Source: Pachyseris speciosa
Lineage: Eukaryota; Cnidaria; Anthozoa; Scleractinia; Pachyseridae
Reading direction: 5' to 3'
DNA: 64,000 bases
Assembly (NCBI GenBank): GCA_016490735.1
Contig: JAEMWC010001349.1
Coordinates: 88,501 to 152,500, forward strand
Part shown: piece after piece, positions 56,822-64,000 of the stretch
Layout of the letters: every line of letters begins with the position of its first letter
Numbering within the stretch: position 1 is the stretch's first letter
Program-made: the position numbers and the translations under genes
Notes under the pieces: generated by a model
What the model saw: only the letters and a program-made list of their open reading frames with translations
Told to the model about the DNA's origin: nothing
Database searches by the model: none

Positions 56822-59800
56822 ATGACAAACGTTCCTTCGAAACGGGAAGAACAGCGGCTTTCGCGGATCTATTACAGCCCCGAAGGATATTGGAAGGGGT
56901 GGGGTGCGGCAAAAAAATTGGCGCAAAAGGCTAGAATCCCGGAAGTGGTTGCGAAGAGATGGTTGCACAAACAGGCTGTTTGGCAAATCTTTCTCCCCCT
57001 CCTAAATTCCTCGGCCGAAGTTTGATGTGCCCGTTCCCAACGCGGTGCACCAAGCCGACCTGCTTTTTATGCCACATGACAGGGTTGGTGGCAAACTTTG
57101 GAAATACGCACTGACAGTTGTGGATGTGGCAAGCAGGTACAAAGAGGCCTAACCTCTGGCCACAAAAAGCGCAGAGGAAGTTGCGTCGGCTTTCGAGAAA
57201 ATTTACAAACGCAGTCCGTTGCAATGGCCGAAACTGCTGCAAGTCGACCCGGGGCGAGAATTCATGGGTGCTGTCTCGCAAATGATGGCGAAGCATGGCA
57301 CAACCATCCGACGCGGGCATCCCGAAGTGCACCGCGACCAAAAAATTGAAGTTCACTGTTCTGAAAATACAAGTGTCATGTGGTCGGTGGAATGGGGCTA
57401 TAAAACTATTTTTAGCGGTCACGATAGCGCCAGGTGTGGTGTCGCTATTTTATTTAACAATTCCTTCAGTTTCAAAATTCAAAAATCCTTTTCGGACCCA
57501 AACGGTAGATTCATAATTTGCGATATAGAATCGGAAAAGAAGCTCATCACAATTGCTACAGTATACGCCCCCAATGAAGATGACCCACAATTCTTTACGA
57601 GTTTCTTCGACCATCTTATGGATTTCGAGTGTGAAGAAATTGTCGTTGGTGGAGATTTCAACCTTGTTCTAAATGTAGACGTGGATAAAAAGGGCGGACA
57701 TGCTAGAACACACAGCAATTCTCAAGAAACTCTAAAGAAGCTTGCTGCTCAATTTGACTTAATAGACGCGTGGAGAATAATTAACCCCGATAGTCATAAA
57801 TACACTTGGCGTCGGAGAAGGCCGGAAATTTCATCCGTTTAGACTTTTTTCTTGTAAGCCAAAGTCTGATGTGCAAAGTTAGGGACGCAAATATGTTAGT
57901 CGGCTACAAAACTGATCACTCATTAATAGACCTTCGAGTCGCCTTTCATTCTAACTCTAGAGGCCCGGGTTTTTGGAAACTTAACACTTCTTTCCTATCT
58001 GAAATAGATTATGTTAATCAAATCCGAGCTGTCATCAAGGAAACACACGACGAATATCGAAATGATGACACTGTTAACGATGCTTTGCTGTGGGAGATGC
58101 TAAAACTTAAAATAAGAGAACAATCACTGAAATATGCGGCGGCCAAAAAGCAAAACTGTCTCGGCGCGAGGAAGACCTTGAGAAAGAAATTAACTCTTTG
58201 CAAAACCAAATTGACAGAACCTTTATGCAGCCAAACGACATGGCAGAAGCTTCTGGCGCCCTTGAGGCTAAGAAGAGAGAACTGGAAAAGATTATTGAAT
58301 ACCGGACAAATGGTTCAATTCTAAGGGCTCGATGCAGATGGTACAACGAAGGTAAAAAAAATACCAAATACTTTTTAAATTTAGAGAAACGACATTATAT
58401 GCAAGGTGCTATCACTCAACTGAAAGAAGATAGTGATAAGTTTATTACAACGGATCGTGAAATTTTAAACCACTGTGAAGCCTTTTATCGCAGCCTTTAC
58501 ACTTCCAAAATCGTCTCCCCTAATGAAGAAGGTGATACGTTTTTTTGCGATACCCCAGCGAAAAAGAGACTAAACGAGGTGGATCAAAACAGCTGTGAAG
58601 GCCCTCTGTCAAAGAATGAATGCCTGAATGCACTTAAAGATATGGACTGCAATAAGACACCGGGCTCCGATGGACTGCCTGCCGAATTCTATAAAGTTTT
58701 TTGGAACGACATCGCCGACTATTTTCTTAAGTCAATCAATTATGCCTATCACACAGGACACCTGTCGGTTACTCAAAGGCGAGGGATCATCAAACTTATT
58801 CCAAAAAAGGACACCGAACCCTATTTTGTTAAAAACTGGCGCCCAATATCTCTTTTGAACTGTGATTATAAAATAGCTACCAAGGTTATCGCAAACCGCC
58901 TCAAACTAGTTCTCCCGAAAGTTATAGATAGTGATCAAACTGGTTTCTTAAAAGGAAGATTCATAGGAGAGAATATTCGACTGATTGATAGTGTCATTAA
59001 CTTTACTGCTGCTAAAAACGTTCCTAGGCTCCTACTTTTCCTTGAAAGAAAGAAAAAGTCTTCGATACCGTTGAATGGTCTTTCATACAAAAAGCCCTTC
59101 GGCATTATAACTTTGGACCATCAATAGTACGCTGGACCAAGCTTTTCTATTATGATATTGAAAGCTGCATTTTGAACAATGGTCGCTCTAGTGATTTTTT
59201 TGGCCTCGAAAGAGGGGTTAGACAAGGCTGCCCACTTTCCACATACCTGTTCATTCTCTGTGCTGAGGTTTTAGCGGATGCTTTGAGAAGAAATGATAAC
59301 ATTAGGGGTATTACAGTAAATGGACAGGAAATAAAAATAAGCCAATACGCAGACGACACAACCCTTATTCTTGATGGGTCTAGGACGTCCTTCACAAACG
59401 CTGTCCAGGCTTTAGAACTTTTTAGTGTAAGCTCTGGCCTTCGCCTAAACCATAAGAAAACAGAAGTGCTCTGGATTGGTGCAAATAAGGATAGTGAGGA
59501 GAAATTTTGTCCTGACAAAAATTTTAGGTGGATAAGAGATAAAGTTAAAACGCTAGGCGTTTGGCTATCTACTGACGCTGCGATAACAGTGAAAGCCAAC
59601 TATGAGGAAAAATTAGCAGACCTCAGGGCAACCCTGAGCTGTTGGGAATTTCGTCGTTTAACCTTGCTTGGAAAAATTACTGTGTGGAAAAGTCTGATCA
59701 TCTCTAAACTTACTTACATATTGTCACCTTTACCAACAAACCATTGCGCCATCGAGGAAATTAACAGTCTGCTGTTTAACTTTCTATGGAATGGCAAAGG

Positions 59801-61675
59801 AGACAAAATTAAGCGCGATGTAATGATCAGTGAGTACGAACATGGCGGACTAAAGATGATTGATGTTAGGCTCTTCACCAAGGCACTAAAAGCAAGCTGG
59901 GTAAAGAAGTACCTTGATTCAGAAAACCTTGCTAAATGGAAATTATTTGTGGATTCGCAACTTCAGATTTTCGATGGTGATATGTTCTTTAAAGCTAATC
60001 TGCATAAAAAAGATTTAGAGCTATTTTTTAGGCTATCGGACCCTTTCTTGCAAGAGATAATGCAGGTATGGTCGGAAATCAGCTATGTGGGTAGCATTTC
60101 TTCCAACAAGCACCTTCTTTCACAGAGCCTTTGGCTTAACTCTCTTATTCGTGTCGGGAATAAACCAATATATTACAAAACTTGGTACTTGCAGGGAATA
60201 CTCAAAGTTAATGATCTAATGGAAAATGGAACCAGGTTTTTGTCTTTTACAGAATTTAAACGCCGTTACAATATCAAGCCAAGTTTTCTCTCTTTCTATG
60301 GCCTAATATCAGCGATTAAGCTATTGCGCAGAACTGTTGAAGAACATTTCCGTCATGACAATGGTGTTGATAGCAGTGGCGTTTTTTGGCAAAACTTTCT
60401 GAAGGCAAATAAACCAAACAGATTTATTTATAAAACGCTTGTAGAAAGAAAAAGGAAGAATCCCATAAACAGCCAGAAGAAATGGTGCGCTGACTGCTCG
60501 ATTGAAGAGAACAATTCGATTGATTGGGCAGCTGTTTATCAGTCACCTTTTCAGTGTACTAAAATAACTAAACTACGCACTTTTCAATTTAAGCTGCTGC
60601 ACAGGAGATTGGCGAGCAATGACTTTCTTCAGCGAATCAATTTGTCAAACACTAATCTGTGTAGTTTTTGCCAATGCGAAGTTGAGACATTGATTCACCT
60701 TTTCTGGAGCTGCACCATCATATCCCGTTTTTGGCAGAGTTTTAAGGAATGGTTGCTGAAATTTGAAACCCCGCAATGCTCACCCGAATTAACGCCATCC
60801 TTGGTAATAGGTTTGAAGCCTCACCTATTTAATCATAAACATCATCCGTTTTTATTTTTGATAGCAAGAATGTACATCTGGACTTGCAAAACACGCTTCT
60901 CTCTCCCAAGGATAGAAGACTTCCCCCTTTTCCTCTCACAATTATAACCTCTAAACGAATCTCTTTGTCTTATCGCTTGGTGCGGGCTGGAGCCGTGGGC
61001 GTGGTATTTGAAGATCGTATGCTTGAGTGGATGTGTGTGTGTGTGCGTACGAGTGTGTCAAGTGTGCGTGTGTAAGTTTTTAAAGTATATCTAAGTATAT
61101 ATGTTATTTCTTGATTTATGTATTTATTTTTGTAAATTGATGTATGTAATAATTAAAGACAATTCTCTCAAAAACAAAAACAAAAAAAACAATTGTGGAG
61201 CGGTGGAACCGAACGCTGGCAGAATGGTTGTTTCGCCACCAATACGCGGTTGAAATACGTCTGCCCGAGGAGAGCGGTCTGTGGCGTGGGTACAACGGCT
61301 TCCACGAGTTGTTGCTGCGGACAACAACCAAGTCACGCGGTTGATTGGGTTGAAACCCACCAATGCGATAAAGCGACAAAGTGTGTTTGCAGAACCAGCT
61401 ACAGCTCCCGGAAGACCTGTCGGGACAGCAGAAAAAAGACTTCCAACCGATGCCGAAGTGCGTTATCTGTTTGCGCCGGGGAATTGGAAGGAGGTGTGCG
61501 AAGAGCCACCGATCCTGTTTGGTCTCTGAAAACTTTCTCCGTTGAACGGGCGATGATAAAACCAAACCAACCTGTCATGTATTGGCTTCACGACGGGCCA
61601 AAGCGCAGGTTCGTGCGGGAAGAATTGATGGTTGCTCCACCAGACACAGGGTTAACTCCGTCCGACCTCACTTGA
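56822..61675 (+). pseudogene. rve-type integrase of Polinton-like element, split by a LINE
   Basis: The ATG at 56822 opens a helical N-terminal domain (RIYYSPEGYWKGWGAAKKL, VVAKRWLHKQAVWQIF). After a frame change near 57010 the catalytic core follows with NAVHQADLLFMPHD (first Asp), a stop at 57148-57150 and LLQVDPGREFMGA (second Asp). The LINE at 57356-61190 separates this from ERWNRTLAEWLF, which carries the expected Glu. After another shift near 61300 and one near 61490, a C-terminal SH3-like part follows (EVRYLFAPGN, ATDPVWSLKTFSVER), ending at 61673. Would have inserted the element DNA. Confidence 0.75.
57356..61190 (+). mobile_element. Tx1/L1-type LINE, 5'-truncated, inserted in the integrase gene
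   Basis: The frame begins inside the endonuclease (AILFNNSFSFKIQKSF, VVGGDFNLVLN), with a stop at 57839-57841 and frame changes. The RT starts near 58640 (KTPGSDGLPAEFYK, KNWRPISLLNCDYKI, SDQTGFLKGRFIGENIR), shifts near 59130, and is open from 59172 to 60947. That last frame has RQGCPLSTYLFILCAE, SQYADDTTLILDG and a C-terminal CCHC (CSFCQCEVETLIHLFWSC). The 3' end is A-rich (61165-61188). An AATTG-type word flanks both ends. Not functional, but its second half is well preserved. Confidence 0.85.
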
Positions 61676-61919
61676 GACTTTTGAGATTCAACCACGCCTT
61701 TTTTTCATGAAAACTCCTCTGTATGACCTCATGATATTTGTCAGAAATAAATTCCGAAAACTCGGGTAATTTGTGTAATTTGTCTTCTTGCAAACAAACC
61801 AAGCAGGCGTCATGCAATTCACATCCCCTGCATCTGGTGCAAACAATAATTCTCGTTGGTCTTTGCATCTTTGTGCAAACAGGGATTATGATTTGCCGCC
61901 CCATATAACGTCGAAACAT
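61668..61919 (-). CDS. Small Cys-rich putative zinc-binding protein of the element
   Basis: 83 codons, intact. The Cys cluster VCTRCRGCELHDACLVCLQ offers C-x2-C and C-x2-C pairs for zinc. A helical tail follows (FSEFISDKYHEVIQRSF). It ends convergent with the integrase (overlap of a few bases) and lies downstream of the polymerase on the same strand. Function unknown; family not recognised. Confidence 0.5.
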   Translation of the reverse strand: MFRRYMGRQIIIPVCTKMQRPTRIIVCTRCRGCELHDACLVCLQEDKLHKLPEFSEFISDKYHEVIQRSFHEKKAWLNLKSLK

Positions 61920-61982
61920 ATTTGTTCAAAAGACCGTGTACTCAATTGGCTCCGTGTGTATCCCGTCCGCCAACACGCGACG

Positions 61983-64000
61983 CTAGTCGTAGTACGCGGA
62001 CAACACTAGTTTCTGTTGTTCGTATGTCATCATTCGCCCATCTTTCACCCGAAAGCCTTTGTTTGTGGCCAAATCCTTCTCTCCCAAAAGGACAGATTTG
62101 AAGCGCCCCAACGTCAACCTATTCTGCTTCTTCGACACTCCCTTCGAGCTCAGTTTGTTTTTTCCGTGTTGCTCTTCCTCCACGAAGTAGCATTTTGAGC
62201 AAAGGGCGAACATTCGCTCGCCGACACACTCCAACCTGAAGAGCCCCGGTTCGCGATTGCTCCACTTGTCCCAAGCCAGCCACTTCTTTTTTTCCGCTTC
62301 GAATTCTGCTCGGCGTTCGGGTTTGATCACGTCTTCCAGCTTCTCTTCGCTTATCGCCATGTAATTGCTGTCCGCGTCCATTTGGATCAGTTCAAAGTCG
62401 CTGCGATCCACGAACCTGTCGAGAAAGTAAAGTCGTAGTAGAACTCCAACATGCGCAACTTGGCAAACTGATAAACAACAATCCCAACTTGGAATGGCCT
62501 GTTGATTGTTATCCTCGTCTTTCCGGCTTTCTATCTCGTATGCGTCGCCGATTCCATCGAGGTCTTGGAAGAACGCGCTTCGCATGGCTTTGTCGACGAT
62601 CTTCTCGTCTTTCGTGTAAGACACGTTCGTTTGGCGTTCCACAGCTTCAATCATTTTTCCGTACGCGCTGTTGCCCAACAGTTTGAAAACTTCCGCGAGC
62701 AGCGCCTTGCTTTTTTCCACATCTCCAGTGAGGCGCGCCTCTGTTACTTGCTCGACGAACCAGGTGAATACTTTCTTCGGTTGGTAGTCAATTGTTCGGT
62801 GAACGGCTCTGATTTCCGCGCCAGGGCAAGATACCACTGCAGAAGCGGGGCATACACCAACATCTTTTTCGCTGAAAGCGCGCCCAGCAGCTTCTGCACG
62901 TCTCCTCGAGTTCTGCCGGTCCTTTGCAGGTAGTCCCACATATGCTTCGGCACCGCCTCTGCAGGAAGTTGTTTGTTCATGAAGAAGGGTGGCATTTCTT
63001 CGAACTTTGACCACAAATGGCGGGGAATCTCGATGTCGACCTCCGCAAACCCAAACCATGTGCCGTTTTTGACACGTTCTGTGAAACCCGGCACTGTCTG
63101 GGTGGCCAACAACCCCGGGTACCACACATTCCGGCTCTTCCCGCAAGGCATGTCTTTGAGCATGGTCGAGAGGTACAGTGCGTTGGCGTCGTAGCCGAGG
63201 ATTTTCCGACAAGGCTTCGGGTTGGCAATCTTGTGGGAGCGAATCTTTGTGACGCCAACTTCGTGGTACCGCGTGGACACAAGGCTTTGTCCGCCGACGA
63301 CCGCACCTTTCAACATCTTGTACTCTTCCTCGTTGGGCGTCCACAACTCTGCACCCCGCTCAACCGAGCCTCGAAGCAAATAGTGGAGGGAGACACTTGG
63401 AATTGACACGGCGTCTTTGAAGATGTCGATTCCTTTCTCGGTGTAGAAGGCGCGCATTTTTTCCAACGCTTCCAGTCCGGGGGCAACATCCATGTCATTG
63501 TAGTAGCGCAGCCAGTCTGCGAAGGTGCGCATTCCCTTTTCCTTTCCTTTGTTTGCATTGCATGAATTCTTTCATTGTGAGGGGGAATCTCTCTTCCAAC
63601 TTTGTGTACCAAAAGAAGTAATCGGGGAGCCCAGGAAAATCCAGTTTCTGTGGGGAATCAAACCACTCGTATGGAAACCACGATTTGTTGATTGTGCAGT
63701 CGTAAGCTTTCACCTCTTTCGCGTAATTCGTTCCTGGGCCGAGATAGTTGATAATGTCGAAGAAACGGAAGTCTCTTGTCAGCAGTGACATTATCTTGTT
63801 GGCGTCTTTTGCGACAACAATTTTGTCGACGGTCTTGCTTATCTCTCCCACGAAATACTCTTTGATCAGGTTAAGATCGTATCGCCCTGAGTTGAAACCA
63901 AGGACTGGCACTTGGTCGCACCATTCTTCAATAAGCTTGCGACGTTTGTTCGGAATAAAATCAATGTCTTCTGGCATAAACTGTGCTCGAACCCTTTCCC
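61983..64000 (-). pseudogene. Protein-primed family B DNA polymerase, partial at window edge, frameshifted
   Basis: The N terminus lies beyond the right edge. Visible in order on the minus strand: an exonuclease-type GFNSGRYDLNLIKEYF (about 63890), a frame change near 63540, polymerase motif A GYDANALYLSTM (about 63200), a frame change near 62760, motif B KLLGNSAYGKM (about 62670), a short compensating double shift near 62440-62500, and motif C MDADSNYMAI (about 62370). The end is LSAYYD at 61983. The catalytic Asp residues of motifs A and C are present. This is the replicase of Polinton/adintovirus-type elements; the copy is inactive because of the indels. Confidence 0.8.

Larger units (their letters stand above)
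42538..64000. mobile_element. Endogenous Polinton/adintovirus-like element, degraded, right end outside window
   Basis: A contiguous block of virus-type genes in both orientations. From left to right: small zinc and helical proteins, PLA2-like protein, protease, capsid-like proteins, basic core-like protein, penton-like protein, interrupted minor protein, packaging ATPase fragment, fibre-like genes, integrase, and protein-primed DNA polymerase. Polymerase plus integrase plus adenovirus-like protease plus packaging ATPase is the diagnostic Polinton/Maverick set. Higher G+C than the surroundings. Most genes carry stops or frameshifts, and four later insertions are nested in it. Terminal inverted repeats were not found, so the left limit is approximate. 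Confidence 0.85.

Noticed and set aside
62502..62933. Plus-strand ORF opposite the polymerase
   Set aside because: Antisense shadow of the polymerase frame, which carries the conserved motifs.
42538..64000. A live, intact virus or active Polinton
   Set aside because: Frameshifts or stops in nearly every conserved gene and four later insertions show that it is inactive.

Overview
The window looks like nuclear DNA of a metazoan, most likely an anthozoan cnidarian (coral or sea anemone). The reasons are a spliced animal gene with canonical GT-AG introns and a high density of non-LTR retrotransposons, DIRS/Ngaro-type elements, MITEs and tRNA-derived SINEs. A large Polinton-like virus element also resembles ones I associate with cnidarian genomes. 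The assignment is by recognition only; no search was run.

Layout. 1-4.9 kb: a decayed CR1-like LINE (PHD finger, endonuclease, reverse transcriptase) split by a TTAA-flanked element. 4.9-7.9 kb: inverted repeats and foldbacks with one doubtful ORF. 7.95-12.1 kb, minus strand: a nearly intact DIRS/Ngaro-type retrotransposon (gag, RT-RNase H, tyrosine recombinase). 14.17-35.51 kb, minus strand: a complete 13-exon gene for bystin (BYSL), the small-subunit ribosome-biogenesis factor. Its coding length comes to about 426 codons, and every exon and splice phase fits. Its introns hold an L2-like LINE, two SINEs, several MITEs, and a tandem duplication (24.1-28.1 kb) in which one copy carries a TTAA-flanked insertion and the other keeps the empty site. 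35.5-42.2 kb: MITEs (one an 82-bp palindrome with 10-bp target duplications), another LINE, simple repeats and a hAT transposase remnant.

42.5-64 kb (running off the right edge): a virus-like element of the Polinton/Maverick-adintovirus type. I can recognise a protein-primed family B DNA polymerase, an rve-type integrase, an adenovirus-like protease, an A32/FtsK-type packaging ATPase fragment, and a phospholipase A2-like (parvovirus VP1-type) domain. There are also jelly-roll/penton-like structural proteins, a basic core-like protein, zinc-binding proteins, and a long fibre-like gene built from repeats like those of phage tail fibres. Nearly all genes carry frameshifts or stops, and the block holds four later insertions (two LINE 3' tails, one nearly full-length Tx1/L1-type LINE, one long-TIR element), so it is an old, inactive endogenous copy. 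Two adjacent genes share a nearly identical N-terminal peptide, and so do the next two, which suggests virion proteins docking on a common partner.

How the parts relate: bystin is the only convincing host gene. Everything else is mobile or virus-derived DNA in its introns or flanks. Frames split by insertions were described but not reassembled.
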